Origin: Rhizobiaceae bacterium
GTDB taxonomy: Bacteria; Pseudomonadota; Alphaproteobacteria; Rhizobiales; Rhizobiaceae
Assembly: GCA_017640615.1 (NCBI GenBank)
Contig: JAEPQK010000005.1
Span: 186,001 to 250,000 of the forward strand
DNA: 64,000 bases
Reading direction: 5' to 3'
Under the pieces are notes generated by a model. The model made no database searches. It saw nothing but the letters and a program-made list of their open reading frames with translations, and was not told the DNA's origin. Shown here piece by piece: positions 24,528 through 33,890 of this stretch. The translations under genes and the position numbers were made by a program. Positions within the stretch are counted from its first letter, which is position 1; every line of letters begins with the position of its first letter.

Positions 24528-24554
24528 GACGAGATGGCGGGCTGTTGTGTGACA
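24528..24554 (-). promoter_or_regulatory. ECF41-type sigma-factor promoter
   Basis: On the minus strand TGTCACA (24548-24554) is followed after exactly 16 bases by CGTC (24528-24531), the -35/-10 pair known for ECF41 sigma factors. It lies about 25 bases upstream of the first gene of the operon containing an ECF41 sigma gene, so the operon is very likely autoregulated. The motif overlaps no coding region. Confidence 0.8.
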
Positions 24555-24570
24555 GGTGACGCGAAAAAAC

Positions 24571-25374
24571 TCAGCCGGCGATGAGGCCCGCTTCGCGCAC
24601 CGCAGCCTGAAAACTGCGGCTCACGGGCACTTCGCTGCCGTCTTTGAGCTTCAGGAACAGCTTTCCCTCGCGGCGCAAGCTGCGCTCCACAGCGTCGAGT
24701 GCGACCCAGTGCGAACGATGCACCTGCAGACCGGGCGTTCCTTCTGTTTCGGCAATGGCGTCGGCAAAGCGCATCAGCACCAACCCGCCGCCACGGCTGG
24801 TGCGCACCTCCACATAATGATCCTGCATCGACATGTGGCTGAGCGCGCCTCGATCGCCTGGCGGCAGCCGGTCGACGATGCGGGGGTGCTTCGTCAAGGC
24901 CGCTTGCGCTGGGGCGGTGTTGGCCATTGCCAGCCGTTCATACTGCTCGGTGAAAATGGCGATCAGCGCCGAAACGACCCCTGCAATGATCGCGCTGTAA
25001 CCAAGCAGCGGCAGCAGGGCGATCCCTGCATCCGGACCTGTACCGAACACCGCCGCATTGATCGCCCACACAACCGCCGCGATCGGCAGTCCCGAAACCA
25101 CCCCGGCCAGAGCATATTGCCAGGGGCGGCGCGTGCGGCGTGGCCAAACGGTCTCGACCAAAAGGAACACCGTTGCCCCACTCGCGAAATATGTAGCAAG
25201 CACGATTGCCGTCCAATAGGCGAAGCGGCCGGGCAGCGGCAGCAGATCGTAGGTGCCGAACGGCCCGATCAGCCCCAGCAGCAGCGCTGCCGCAAGGATC
25301 AGCGCCCAGAAGCGCGGAGCGAAGAATTTGCGCTGCAATTCGCGCATCGTGAAATGCACAGGGCCGTCGCTCAC
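24571..25374 (-). CDS. LytTR-family regulator with membrane N-terminus
   Basis: 267 residues from GTG 25374. Four membrane helices (about 19-38, 48-70, 83-104 and 112-135) are followed by a LytTR DNA-binding domain (LSHMSMQDHYVEVRTSRGGG, MRFADAIAETEG, LQVHRSHWVALDAVE and VPVSRSF). LytTR domains bind direct repeats of about 9-10 bp. A membrane-bound one suggests sensing at the membrane. The start GTG is preferred to ATG 25347 by resemblance to family N-termini (residues just before helix 1); this is not certain. It is divergent from the DUF2306 gene, its likely target. Confidence 0.85.
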   Translation of the reverse strand: MSDGPVHFTMRELQRKFFAPRFWALILAAALLLGLIGPFGTYDLLPLPGRFAYWTAIVLATYFASGATVFLLVETVWPRRTRRPWQYALAGVVSGLPIAAVVWAINAAVFGTGPDAGIALLPLLGYSAIIAGVVSALIAIFTEQYERLAMANTAPAQAALTKHPRIVDRLPPGDRGALSHMSMQDHYVEVRTSRGGGLVLMRFADAIAETEGTPGLQVHRSHWVALDAVERSLRREGKLFLKLKDGSEVPVSRSFQAAVREAGLIAG

Positions 25375-25477
25375 GTAGCCAATCCACCTTTCCGCGTATG
25401 CGGCTTTGAATTGGGCGAGCCGCGCCAATAGGTCAAGCGCCGACGCAATTCCTTTCGTTTGTGCGGAGACCAGACCA

Positions 25478-25975
25478 ATGAACTTCCAGCCGCTTCTGGA
25501 TGCCTCGCCGGCCATTCAGATCCACGCCTATGCCGCCATCGCCGCTCTTTTGCTGGGCGGGATTGTGTTGTTTCGCAAAAAGGGAGACCGGCTTCACCGC
25601 ATTGGCGGGCGTGTCTGGTTCGCCCTGATGCTGACCGTCGCGGTGTCGTCCTTCTTCATACACACGATCCGGGTTTGGGGGCCATGGAGCCCGATCCACC
25701 TCATTTCCGTCGGCACATTGGTGTCGCTGGGCTACGGCATATCGCTCATTCGTCGCCGCATTATCGTCGGCCATGCCATGGCTATGAAGGCGACCTATCT
25801 TGGTGCGTTGATCGTCGCCGGCGTCCTCACCTTCCTGCCTGGCCGCATCATGACCGAGGTCTTCTTCGGCGGTCCGAGCCCGCTCACCGGTATCGTCGTG
25901 CTGACTGTCCTGCTTGCGTGTGGCGCCGGCCTCTTCCTCTTGAGCCGCAGGTCACCTTCGCCGCGCATTGCCTGA
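25478..25975 (+). CDS. DUF2306-type membrane protein
   Basis: 165 residues with four membrane helices (about 14-32, 46-63, 74-94, 106-126, perhaps a fifth at 138-156). The features IHAYAAIAALLLGGIVLFRK, KKGDRLHRIGGRVWFALM and RRRIIVGHAMAMKATYLG are typical of DUF2306, a membrane family with conserved His residues in helices and possible haem or metal ligands. Function unknown. It has GGAG before ATG 25478 and lies divergent from a LytTR regulator, with a second membrane gene 31 bases downstream. Confidence 0.8.
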   Translation: MNFQPLLDASPAIQIHAYAAIAALLLGGIVLFRKKGDRLHRIGGRVWFALMLTVAVSSFFIHTIRVWGPWSPIHLISVGTLVSLGYGISLIRRRIIVGHAMAMKATYLGALIVAGVLTFLPGRIMTEVFFGGPSPLTGIVVLTVLLACGAGLFLLSRRSPSPRIA

Positions 25976-26006
25976 CCCCATTAGCTGTAGCGAAGGACAA
26001 CTAAAT

Positions 26007-26546
26007 ATGAACCAGCCGAGTTTGATCGACATCATCACTCACACGCCGCTCTGGGTCTGGCCGCTGCTTGCCTATACGCTCTACACGGGTTGGCGCATGA
26101 CGCGCGACCGAACGATAGCCCGCTGGCGCGTCTTCATCCTGCCGGCGATCGCCGTCACCTTCGCCGTGGTCAACCTGATGACGGGCGGAAACACGCTGGC
26201 CGAATTGGCCGGCTTCGCGGTCGGCACCGGGCTCGGTGCGTTCGTCGGATTGCTGGTTGCCCGCCGCCCCGCACGATTGCTCGAAGACGGCAGGCTGGCG
26301 CTTGCCGGCGACTGGCTTCCTGTGATTCTGCTGATAGGCATCTTCTCGGTGAAATATGCACAAGGTGTTGCGCTCGCCATCGACCGAGCCTTGGCGACCA
26401 ATACGCTCTTCCTTTTCGCAAGTGCTGCCGCGCCCGCAATGTTTGCTGCGGTCTTGCTGGTGCGCTCTCTCAGGGGATTGCCTTCCGGAATGTTCCGCCG
26501 CAATGCGGGCCGGTCTAGCGAGGTGAAATATAGGGCCCAATCGTAA
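26007..26546 (+). CDS. DUF6622-like membrane protein
   Basis: 179 residues. Five hydrophobic helices (about 12-30, 39-58, 66-85, 102-121 and 131-155). The start IITHTPLWVWPLLAYTLYTG is typical of a small membrane family annotated DUF6622. It has GAAGG before ATG 26007 and is the second gene after the DUF2306 protein, likely one operon under the LytTR regulator. Its C-terminal coding overlaps the 3' end of the convergent EamA/SMR-like gene. Confidence 0.65.
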   Translation: MNQPSLIDIITHTPLWVWPLLAYTLYTGWRMTRDRTIARWRVFILPAIAVTFAVVNLMTGGNTLAELAGFAVGTGLGAFVGLLVARRPARLLEDGRLALAGDWLPVILLIGIFSVKYAQGVALAIDRALATNTLFLFASAAAPAMFAAVLLVRSLRGLPSGMFRRNAGRSSEVKYRAQS

Positions 26547-26853
26547 TCAGTGCGATTGCAGCCAGAGCGACCACGATGCCGGTTCCCTGAACTAGATTGA
26601 CCCGTTCGCCGAACCAGGCAAACGCCACCAGGTTCACCGCCGCCAGCTGTATGACGCCTGATAGGCTCAGCGCAACACCCATGCCGAATTCGCGAATCAG
26701 GCGCAGCATGATCAGATTACCGGCGGTGTAGAGCGCGAGCACAAGCACGAGCCGCACATTGCTGGGCGCCAGCGTCCAGCTCTTCGCAGCCGCGGCTGCG
26801 AACATGAAAATAACCGTCGAAATGCCGAGTTGGGCAAGGCCGGCTGCTGACAT
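26515..26853 (-). CDS. Small four-helix transporter of the EamA/SMR type
   Basis: 112 residues from ATG 26853. Four membrane helices: GISTVIFMFAAAAAKSW, LVLVLALYTAGNLIMLRL, GVALSLSGVIQLAAVNLVAF and LVQGTGIVVALAAIALITIG. The size and the last helix resemble SMR/EamA half-transporters, which work as dimers. The Glu of true SMR drug exporters (helix 1) is not apparent, so drug export is not implied. The 3' end overlaps the convergent DUF6622-like gene by 32 bases. Confidence 0.6.
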   Translation of the reverse strand: MSAAGLAQLGISTVIFMFAAAAAKSWTLAPSNVRLVLVLALYTAGNLIMLRLIREFGMGVALSLSGVIQLAAVNLVAFAWFGERVNLVQGTGIVVALAAIALITIGPYISPR

Positions 26854-26976
26854 GCGTACGATCCCGGGAGGATTGCCGCCGGTTCTGCCGGTCGTGATCT
26901 CCAGCTGCTCAATTGCGCTCGCCAAGACGTGCCGTCAAGCGGGTTTATGCCGGGCTGGCCACGCCGCCATCGATGA

Positions 26977-28080
26977 ATGATCAGGGCACGATACCGGGGT
27001 TGGAAGTCATGGATATTGCCCAGCCCGATTTACCTTTCCTGCCTTCCGCAGCGTCAACAGGGTTGGCGCGGGGCGATTCCCATTGCAAACTGCCAGCGGA
27101 AGGGACTGGCGCGCGCTCGCTGGCGCGCAAAACTGCTTGGGTATGGCGTCTTGGGGAAGCTTGGCGGTGTAGCGGCCTGTCTGGGGCTGGGTTTGGCGGC
27201 ATGGTTCGGCAACGCGCTTTATGCGCTCGGGGCGCCCGGCGGGCTGCTCAAGGAGTGGTCGCCCGCCCTCGTGGCCAGTGCGATGATTGCCTATCTGGTG
27301 GTTCATGGCCGCCGCACATATTCGGGCCGGCAGCTGCTGTCCTTCGTCGTTCTGGTTTTCCTGATCGGCTGGTTTTTCGAAACTGTCTCGCTGATGACCG
27401 GCTTCCCGGTCGGCAACTATCACTACACCGAACTTATGGCGCCGTTTCTGGGCCATGTGCCTGTTTCGGTCATGCCCGCCTATTGCGTGATGGGTTATGC
27501 CTCCTGGTCGATGGCAAGGCTCCTTCTCGCCCGCACCGAATGGTCCCCCGACAATGTGCTGCGCTTTGGCGTGCCGGTGTTGGCTGCAATGCTGATGGTC
27601 GTATGGGATCTGTCGATGGACCCGCTGCGCGCAACGGTCGAGGGGCGTTGGGTCTGGAGCGGCGGCGGCCTGCATTTCGGCGTACCGCTGGAAAACTACA
27701 TCGGCTGGGCCTTCGTCACCTGGATCATGTTTCAGTCCTTCGCGCTGGTATTCACCGGTCGGTACGAACCACCGGCGCGCAAAGTACCGGCTTCGGCGCG
27801 CCGCTATCTCTGGCTGTCCGTCCCGCTCGTCTGGGCCGCATTCGCCGGCGAATATCTGCTTAATCCTTTCGTGTCCGAGCGTGCGGATTTTGTTATGATC
27901 GATGGCGCGGTCATGTCCGTGGCGGAGATTTTCGCCAGCATCGCGTTTTTGACCGCGACGACCATGCTGCCGCTGGCGCTGCTTGGCGTGTTCGCAGCAC
28001 TGCGCCGCAATCCGGCGCCTGAGCGGCGGCGCGACATGACGGCAGGGCTGGTGCCCGACCGCGCGGGAGACGAAAGATGA
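26977..28080 (+). CDS. Carotenoid biosynthesis protein (CruF/DUF422-like), start uncertain
   Basis: Membrane protein of the family that includes C50-carotenoid hydratase CruF. Marks: WFFETVSLMTGFPVGNYHYT, PAYCVMGYASWSMARLLLA, VWDLSMDPLRATVEGRWVW and LENYIGWAFVTWIMFQ, across about seven helices. The first ~58 residues after ATG 26977 look non-coding in composition; TTG 27151 (310 residues), immediately before helix 1, is a more natural start. The next gene overlaps by 4 bases. No other carotenoid gene (crtB, crtI) is nearby, so the physiological substrate is unclear. Confidence 0.8.
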   Translation: MIRARYRGWKSWILPSPIYLSCLPQRQQGWRGAIPIANCQRKGLARARWRAKLLGYGVLGKLGGVAACLGLGLAAWFGNALYALGAPGGLLKEWSPALVASAMIAYLVVHGRRTYSGRQLLSFVVLVFLIGWFFETVSLMTGFPVGNYHYTELMAPFLGHVPVSVMPAYCVMGYASWSMARLLLARTEWSPDNVLRFGVPVLAAMLMVVWDLSMDPLRATVEGRWVWSGGGLHFGVPLENYIGWAFVTWIMFQSFALVFTGRYEPPARKVPASARRYLWLSVPLVWAAFAGEYLLNPFVSERADFVMIDGAVMSVAEIFASIAFLTATTMLPLALLGVFAALRRNPAPERRRDMTAGLVPDRAGDER

Positions 28081-28697
28081 CCGCTATAGCCACGACCGAA
28101 AAGACAGATTTCGACATTGTCACACGCTGGCGCATGAGGGCGCGGCCGGAGGAACTCAGCGAAATCATCCTCGATCCCGAGATCGTTTCGCGCTGGGGCA
28201 CCTCGGTCTTCATGGCTTGCGAGGTGGTTGAACGTGGTGCACCGGATGGCCTGGGCATGGAAGTGCGCCTGCACACCAAGGGTTTTCTGCCCCATTCCTT
28301 CTTCTTTGTCGGCAAGGTCACTGACGGCGTGGCACATCGCTGGATGAGTTTCGACATCAGCGGAGATTTCGTTGGCAGGGGCAGCATGTATGTCGAGCCG
28401 GACGGTGCGGACCATCTGACCGCGACCTTCTGCTGGACGGTCAATGTAGCGCATCCTTGGGTGCGTCGTTTCGTGAAGGCTATTCACCCCGTATTCGTGT
28501 GGAACCACACCTGGGCCGTTGGCCGGCTGTCACGCATGATGCAGATCGAGGTCGATCGCCGCCGCGCGCGTCACAACACGATCAGCGAGCCGGTGCCGAC
28601 CTTTCCGCATAATCTCGTGCCGTTCCGCCGCTGGCAGCGGCGCCGCTTTTCGTCACGCGGCTGGATGCCAGGCAGCGGTCCCGCCGGCCAGCGCTGA
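28077..28697 (+). CDS. SRPBCC-like protein coupled to the CruF-like gene
   Basis: 206 residues, no membrane helix. A START-like fold is suggested by FDIVTRWRMRARPEELSEII, RWGTSVFMACEVVERG, GMEVRLHTKGFLPHSFFFVG and ATFCWTVNVAHPW with a helical C-terminus (FVKAIHPVFVWNHTWAVGRL). The last 40 residues are basic. Its ATG overlaps the upstream stop (ATGA), so it is made together with the CruF-like protein, and it may carry or present a lipid-like substrate to it. That role is inferred. Confidence 0.7.
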   Translation: MTAIATTEKTDFDIVTRWRMRARPEELSEIILDPEIVSRWGTSVFMACEVVERGAPDGLGMEVRLHTKGFLPHSFFFVGKVTDGVAHRWMSFDISGDFVGRGSMYVEPDGADHLTATFCWTVNVAHPWVRRFVKAIHPVFVWNHTWAVGRLSRMMQIEVDRRRARHNTISEPVPTFPHNLVPFRRWQRRRFSSRGWMPGSGPAGQR

Positions 28698-28704
28698 CTG
28701 TCAG

Positions 28705-30267
28705 CTAGTGGCCGCCATCGCCGTCGGCCGAAACCCAGTCTCCGTGTGAATCCTGCTGGAAGCCATAGCGCTGCCATCTTTGTGCGCCGCGCGGCTTTTC
28801 CAGCATGAACGAGATTTCCATGAAGTCGCCATCGGTGCGCACCGTCACCGACCCGTAAACGCCGACATTGCGCTTCTTGATGAAGTCGATCAGCCGTTTG
28901 CGCTTCGCCTTCGCTTCTTTCTTGTCGTCATCGCTAGCCGTCGGGTCGTCGATCGTATCGTTCAGTTTTCGGAGCTTCCTGAAATCCTCCTCGCGGCCCT
29001 TCTCGCGGGTCGAACGCAGGATTTCGGTACACAGGATAAGCGGCGCCTCGCTCCGGCCTTTCTTGCCCAGCCGCCCGAGCAGATCGGGCCGCGGATGCGC
29101 ATGGCTTTCCTCGTCGCCCGACGACACCACATAGGCAAACGGGTGCACCGCCTCCAGAAACTCGTCAGTCACGTCGTTGGAGCCGTGATGGCAGCTTTTC
29201 ATCATGTCGGCGGAGAGCCGTGTCTTCGCCTGCGCCACCGCATTGGCCAGGGGTTCGTTTGCGCCGATGCCGCCATAATGGCGCACCAGATAATCCTCCG
29301 CCGGGCTGTTCAGATCGCCGCCGAAGAGCAGGTTGAACGCACCCATCGTGAGCCGCAGGATCACCGAATGGCCGTTCTTGGTCTTGCCGACATTGCGCGC
29401 CTGCGAGCCGATAAAGTCGCCGAACCAGCGCAGCCGGGCATTGCCGTTTGCGTCCGGCTCCGGCACGGGTCCGAGCACCTCGATTGCGGCTTCGCGGCCC
29501 GAGTCCGGCGCAAAGCCCGGCATCCAGCTGCGCCCGCCATGCATCTCGCCATGGCTGGCTGAAAGCATCTCGATCGCTCCGACCCGCCCGCTGGTCATCG
29601 CGGTGTGCATCAGCTTCGGATACCATTTGCGCCCGCGCACTGCCGGGTCGTCGTAGAGCGCCCTGATGTCCGCATCCGTGGCGACGATGTCGGTCAGATA
29701 GCGCCCGCCGGCGTCCGAAGGTCCGAGCGGGTCGTCGCCCGTCCGCTCCATGATGCCGTTGTGATAGACCCGGTCGAACGCCACATTTTTGTGCGAGAAG
29801 ATTTTCTGGAACCCGCGATAGTGGTCCGCGTCGGGATGCGTGGCGATCGCGGCGTGAAACCGGAATGCCGTCTTCAGTTTGCCGAACCGCCATTTGATGA
29901 AATTATACATGTTGTCGGAAACGCCGGCGTCGATCACCATCACGCGTTCGCGCTCCGCCTCGGGCGCTGCCGGGTCGTTGCTTGTTTCCGGCGAAATCAC
30001 GATGCAGCCGTCGCCCTGGCCGACATCGAGAAAGATCACCTCCAGCGGCCGCTGCGTGGCCACATCGTCCACCGGAATGAAATAACGCGCCTTGCCCCAG
30101 CGTATCTGCGCCCAGCCATCGTCGCCGGTTTCCTCGATCCGCAGAAAGTCGCCCCACCGCGCGTCCCGCACGCGTGAAGATTTCGCCTTGCTCTTCTTCT
30201 TGTAGAGCCAGACCGGAGAACCGTCTGTTCTTCGCTTCACGAAACCGGTGATCATGGCTTTTCTCAT
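28705..30267 (-). CDS. SH3-like domain plus ComEC-type metallo-beta-lactamase-fold hydrolase
   Basis: 520 residues (M5 at 30255 is an alternative start). Residues about 5-68 read as an SH3-like barrel ([33 protein letters not shown]). The MBL domain follows: [17 protein letters not shown], metal site [43 protein letters not shown] and [16 protein letters not shown], matching the ComEC C-terminal enzyme domain without its membrane part. Near the end (about 400-450) is a Lys/Arg-Glu-rich insertion ([14 protein letters not shown]). It is probably a soluble phosphoesterase or nuclease; substrate unknown. It is divergent from lepA. Confidence 0.8.
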   Translation of the reverse strand: MRKAMITGFVKRRTDGSPVWLYKKKSKAKSSRVRDARWGDFLRIEETGDDGWAQIRWGKARYFIPVDDVATQRPLEVIFLDVGQGDGCIVISPETSNDPAAPEAERERVMVIDAGVSDNMYNFIKWRFGKLKTAFRFHAAIATHPDADHYRGFQKIFSHKNVAFDRVYHNGIMERTGDDPLGPSDAGGRYLTDIVATDADIRALYDDPAVRGRKWYPKLMHTAMTSGRVGAIEMLSASHGEMHGGRSWMPGFAPDSGREAAIEVLGPVPEPDANGNARLRWFGDFIGSQARNVGKTKNGHSVILRLTMGAFNLLFGGDLNSPAEDYLVRHYGGIGANEPLANAVAQAKTRLSADMMKSCHHGSNDVTDEFLEAVHPFAYVVSSGDEESHAHPRPDLLGRLGKKGRSEAPLILCTEILRSTREKGREEDFRKLRKLNDTIDDPTASDDDKKEAKAKRKRLIDFIKKRNVGVYGSVTVRTDGDFMEISFMLEKPRGAQRWQRYGFQQDSHGDWVSADGDGGH

Positions 30268-30398
30268 CGTTGCCAGATCAGCAAAGTATACATCGAATAC
30301 TGTGTCGATTGCACTACACGGAAAACTCCGCGCCCTCGCGCTGCCGCGCGCAATTTCCCGCTTTGCGTTCTCCCCCGCCGCTGCTACATGCGCGCCCC

Positions 30399-32204
30399 AT
30401 GACCACGCCTCTCAAAAACATCCGCAACTTCTCCATCGTTGCCCATATCGATCACGGCAAATCGACGCTCGCCGACCGGCTCATCCAGATGACCGGCTCG
30501 CTGGAAGAGCGCGAGATGAAGGAGCAGGTGCTCGACGCCATGGACATCGAGCGCGAGCGCGGCATCACTATCAAGGCCAACACCGTGCGCCTCGAATATG
30601 ATGCCCAGGACGGCGAGCATTATGTGCTCAACCTCATCGACACGCCCGGCCATGTCGACTTCGCCTATGAGGTCTCGCGTTCGTTGCGCGCCTGCGAGGG
30701 TTCGCTGCTTGTCGTCGACGCTTCGCAGGGCGTCGAGGCGCAGACGCTGGCCAATGTCTATCAGGCGCTCGATGCCGACCATGAGATCGTCACGGTCCTG
30801 AACAAGGTCGACCTGCCGGCCGCCGAGCCCGAACGCATCAAGGAGCAGATCGAGGACGTGATCGGCCTCGACGCCTCAGACGCGGTGCAGATTTCGGCCA
30901 AGACCGGCCTTGGCGTCGGCGAGGTGCTGGAGGCCATCGTCAAGCGGCTGCCGCCGCCAAGCCATGGCGATGCCGACGCTCCGCTCAAGGCGATGCTGGT
31001 CGACAGCTGGTACGATGCCTATCTCGGCGTCATCGTTCTGGTGCGTGTCATCGACGGCAAGCTGAAAAAGGGCCAGCAGATACGCATGATGGGCACGGGC
31101 GCGCGTTATCCCGTAGACCGCGTCGGCGTGATCACGCCCAAAATGGTGCTCACCGGCGAGCTTGGCCCGGGCGAGCTCGGTTTCATCACCGCCTCAATCA
31201 AGGAAGTGGCCGACACGCGTGTCGGCGACACCATCACCGAGGATCGCCGCCCGACCGAAACCCCGCTGCCAGGCTTCAAGCCCGCCCAGCCGGTCGTCTT
31301 TTGCGGCCTGTTCCCTGTCGATGCCGCCGATTTCGAGGACCTCCGCGCCGCCATGGGCAAGCTGCGTCTCAACGACGCCAGCTTCTCCTTCGAGATGGAA
31401 ACCTCGGCCGCGCTCGGCTTCGGCTTCCGCTGCGGCTTTCTCGGCCTGCTCCACCTCGAAATCATCCAGGAGCGGCTGGAGCGCGAGTTCGACCTTGACC
31501 TCATCGCCACCGCGCCCAGCGTTGTCTACCGGCTCAATATGACCGACGGCAAGACGATCGAGCTGCACAACCCGGCCGACATGCCTGACGTGGTCAAGAT
31601 CGCGGCCATCGAGGAGCCGTGGATACGCGCCACCATCATGACGCCGCACGAATATCTCGGCGCCATCCTCAAGCTCTGCCAGGATCGCCGCGGCATCCAG
31701 CACGACCTGTCCTATGCCGGCGCCCGCGCCATGCTCACTTACGACCTGCCGCTCAACGAGGTGGTGTTCGATTTCTACGACCGGCTGAAATCGATCTCAC
31801 GCGGCTATGCCAGCTTCGACTATCAGCTCACCGGCTACCGCGAGGGCGACCTGGTCAAGATGTCGATCCTGGTCAATGAAGAGCCGGTCGACGCGCTCTC
31901 CATGCTGGTCCACCGTTCCGCGGCCGAAAAGCGCGGCCGCGCCATGTGCGAGAAGCTGAAGGACCTGATCCCCCGCCACATGTTCAAGATCCCGGTGCAG
32001 GCGGCTATCGGCGGCAAGGTCATCGCCCGCGAAACCATCGCCGCGCTGCGCAAGGACGTGACGGCCAAATGTTATGGCGGCGACGTGACGCGTAAACGGA
32101 AACTGCTGGAGAAGCAGAAGGAGGGCAAAAAGAAAATGCGCCAGTTCGGCCGCGTGGAGATACCGCAGGCTGCGTTTATTGAGGCGCTGAAGATGGGGGA
32201 CTGA
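30399..32204 (+). CDS. lepA: Elongation factor 4 (LepA)
   Basis: 601 residues, normal size. A ribosome-bound translational GTPase. G1 ([18 protein letters not shown]), G2 ([16 protein letters not shown]), G3 ([19 protein letters not shown]) and G4 ([13 protein letters not shown]) are complete; LepA-specific segments are [19 protein letters not shown] and the C-terminal [23 protein letters not shown] 30399 gives the standard start; an earlier in-frame start at 30270 is not needed. The upstream gene is divergent, so the promoter lies in 30268-30398. Its stop is followed at once by stem-loops. Confidence 0.97.
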   Translation: MTTPLKNIRNFSIVAHIDHGKSTLADRLIQMTGSLEEREMKEQVLDAMDIERERGITIKANTVRLEYDAQDGEHYVLNLIDTPGHVDFAYEVSRSLRACEGSLLVVDASQGVEAQTLANVYQALDADHEIVTVLNKVDLPAAEPERIKEQIEDVIGLDASDAVQISAKTGLGVGEVLEAIVKRLPPPSHGDADAPLKAMLVDSWYDAYLGVIVLVRVIDGKLKKGQQIRMMGTGARYPVDRVGVITPKMVLTGELGPGELGFITASIKEVADTRVGDTITEDRRPTETPLPGFKPAQPVVFCGLFPVDAADFEDLRAAMGKLRLNDASFSFEMETSAALGFGFRCGFLGLLHLEIIQERLEREFDLDLIATAPSVVYRLNMTDGKTIELHNPADMPDVVKIAAIEEPWIRATIMTPHEYLGAILKLCQDRRGIQHDLSYAGARAMLTYDLPLNEVVFDFYDRLKSISRGYASFDYQLTGYREGDLVKMSILVNEEPVDALSMLVHRSAAEKRGRAMCEKLKDLIPRHMFKIPVQAAIGGKVIARETIAALRKDVTAKCYGGDVTRKRKLLEKQKEGKKKMRQFGRVEIPQAAFIEALKMGD

Positions 32205-32261
32205 GAAGCCGGTTGCCGCGAAGCGGCAAGCCGTCGATCCAGTGAATCGACGGCAGGCTTC
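32205..32261. terminator. Three-stem structure directly after lepA
   Basis: GAAGCC (32205-32210) pairs with GGCTTC (32256-32261) and encloses two more perfect hairpins: TTGCCGC-GAA-GCGGCAA (32213-32229) and GCCGTCGAT-N7-ATCGACGGC (32230-32254). It starts one base after the lepA stop. There is no T-run, so it may protect the message 3' end or be a repeat, rather than a classic terminator. Confidence 0.6.
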
Positions 32262-33182
32262 GAAGGCCGGGGAGCTGCGAAGCAGCGGGTCCACCCCGGG
32301 GCCCCAGTTGATGCCGCGCTCGTCTTTTCCCTCCCCCTTGAGGGGAGGGTCGATCCTGAGCTTGTCGAAGGATCGGGGTGGGGTGGTTGAGGCCGCACGC
32401 CGACCTGGTTCCTCTCCCCAGCGGGGAGAGGTGGTTCGGGCCTTGCCCGAACCGGTGAGGGGGCGGCGGGGTTCCCCCGGCAAGGCGAGCGCAAGTCCGG
32501 GTGGGAGCTGCCGGAGATACCGAGCTCCGACATCGCTACGGCTGCGTTTTGGCTCTCGTTCTACGCCGGCGATCGGATCGGCAAAACCAAACCCGTCCTT
32601 CGACAGGCTCAGGATGAGGGGTTTGGCTTTGCTGCGCAGGTTCTGTAGCGCTTCTTCGAACCAGCGGCAGTTGACGCCGATCGGCGGCCTCCCGGTAGCC
32701 CTCATGGTGAGCCTGTCGAACCACGAGGGCGCTTGGCGCCACCGCTAGGGGTTGTCTATGCCGCGCGTCATCGCGTCCCAGCGGGGCGCGTAAGCGTAGC
32801 GCCGGCCGACGCACCGGCCGGATCGGGTAGGTCTTGTTGGGCTGCAGCGACTTCCCGAAATGGGGCATCGGGCGCGATGAGCAAGGCCCGCGCTGCGGCC
32901 TCGCTATGGGCGGGAATGCCCAGCACTAGCCGGCGACGAAAGGCCCATCAAACGGTAATCCCTGGACTTCCCTGTGTCAGTACGCCAAGGGTCGCTCGCA
33001 CTCAGCACCGGTATTACCAGCGCGCGGAACCGAGTCTATGGCGTAGCGTTCTTTCCGGGGGACGTGCTTGAGAAATCCGGTTCGGGACACCGCGGCGTGT
33101 GAAACCGAGGTCTCCTTTAAACTTGAGAAGCCGCGTGTAAGGTCGATGTACCCTGCGTCAAGGGGCGACCGCAGGAGCCAAT
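32262..33182. repeat. Intergenic palindromic-repeat cluster (no gene seen)
   Basis: The 978-base gap between lepA and the HEPN-like gene. Palindromes include GCTGC-GAA-GCAGC (about 32274-32286), CCCTCCCC-CTTGA-GGGGAGGG (32329-32349), CGATCC...GGATCG (32351-32375), CCTCTCCCC-AGC-GGGGAGAGG (32411-32431) and GGTTCGGGC-CTT-GCCCGAACC (32433-32453). Inverted pieces of the CTTCGACAGGCTCAGG type recur near 32600 and 32704. After about 32740 the DNA shows no clear structure. The open frames here are by-products of repeats. Confidence 0.75.
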
Positions 33183-33890
33183 ATGGCAAACAACTCACAA
33201 GGGGTCGACTTCGAGAAGATGGAAGCCGAGATGCTTCCATTGCGTGACTTCATCGACTTCGTGAACGCGCAGGTCGGTGTCTACATGGACTCCCTCTCCG
33301 GGTTCGACGGCAACCGCGTTCGCGTCGAGCGGCAGGTGGCGCGCGTCATACGGCCCAGACCTGGGCTGAAGGAGGGTAAGGTAGTGATGATGATGGAGAG
33401 TTTCGAGGACCCGCGCAGTCCCGAAGCCATCCATCACCGAATTGTCGCCGCGGACGAGTTTATTGCGGCGAACAGCGAGCGCGGTTTCAATCACCGGCAG
33501 CTATGCTGGTCGGTGATTGTGTTTATCTTTGCCTTTTGGGATGAGGAAATACGGCCGCAGATCGCGCGCGTCCGGGGTGTCGAACCTAACGACATCAAAG
33601 TTGATGCGCTTGGGGACCTCCGACTACTCCGCAAGTCCATCATCCACGCAAAAGGCGTTCTGTCGGCAAGCGACCACGCCAAGTTGAAAAAGATGGCCGA
33701 CCTGGTGCGGCCGGGCGAGCGCATCGCGCTATCCCACGATGAGATGCAGAGGCTATTCGCGCAGACAAAGCAGGCCATAGCCGAACTGCTTTTGGCGTAC
33801 ACTGACCACCTTCCCGGCGCGCCGGATGCGTCAAGCATAACCGGTGTCGCTATTCAGACAACCAAGGGCAGAAGATGGGATCCCGACTAG
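33183..33890 (+). CDS. Unknown protein with a HEPN-like Rx4H motif
   Basis: 235 residues, all-helical by appearance, no signal peptide or membrane helix. DLRLLRKSIIHAKGVL (residues 145-160) contains R150-x4-H155, the active-site spacing of HEPN ribonuclease domains, in a long helix, with EAIHHRIVAADEFIAANSER and LCWSVIVFIFAFWDEEIR as flanking helices. I do not recognise a named family. AGGAG lies 8 bases before ATG 33183. It stands alone inside accessory DNA between lepA and the Cys-rich secreted gene. A HEPN-type RNase or a structural relative is the best guess. Confidence 0.55.
   Translation: MANNSQGVDFEKMEAEMLPLRDFIDFVNAQVGVYMDSLSGFDGNRVRVERQVARVIRPRPGLKEGKVVMMMESFEDPRSPEAIHHRIVAADEFIAANSERGFNHRQLCWSVIVFIFAFWDEEIRPQIARVRGVEPNDIKVDALGDLRLLRKSIIHAKGVLSASDHAKLKKMADLVRPGERIALSHDEMQRLFAQTKQAIAELLLAYTDHLPGAPDASSITGVAIQTTKGRRWDPD

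Noticed and set aside
32242-32748. 168-codon plus-strand frame after lepA
   Set aside because: It runs through palindromic repeats, and its composition follows the repeats rather than codon bias.
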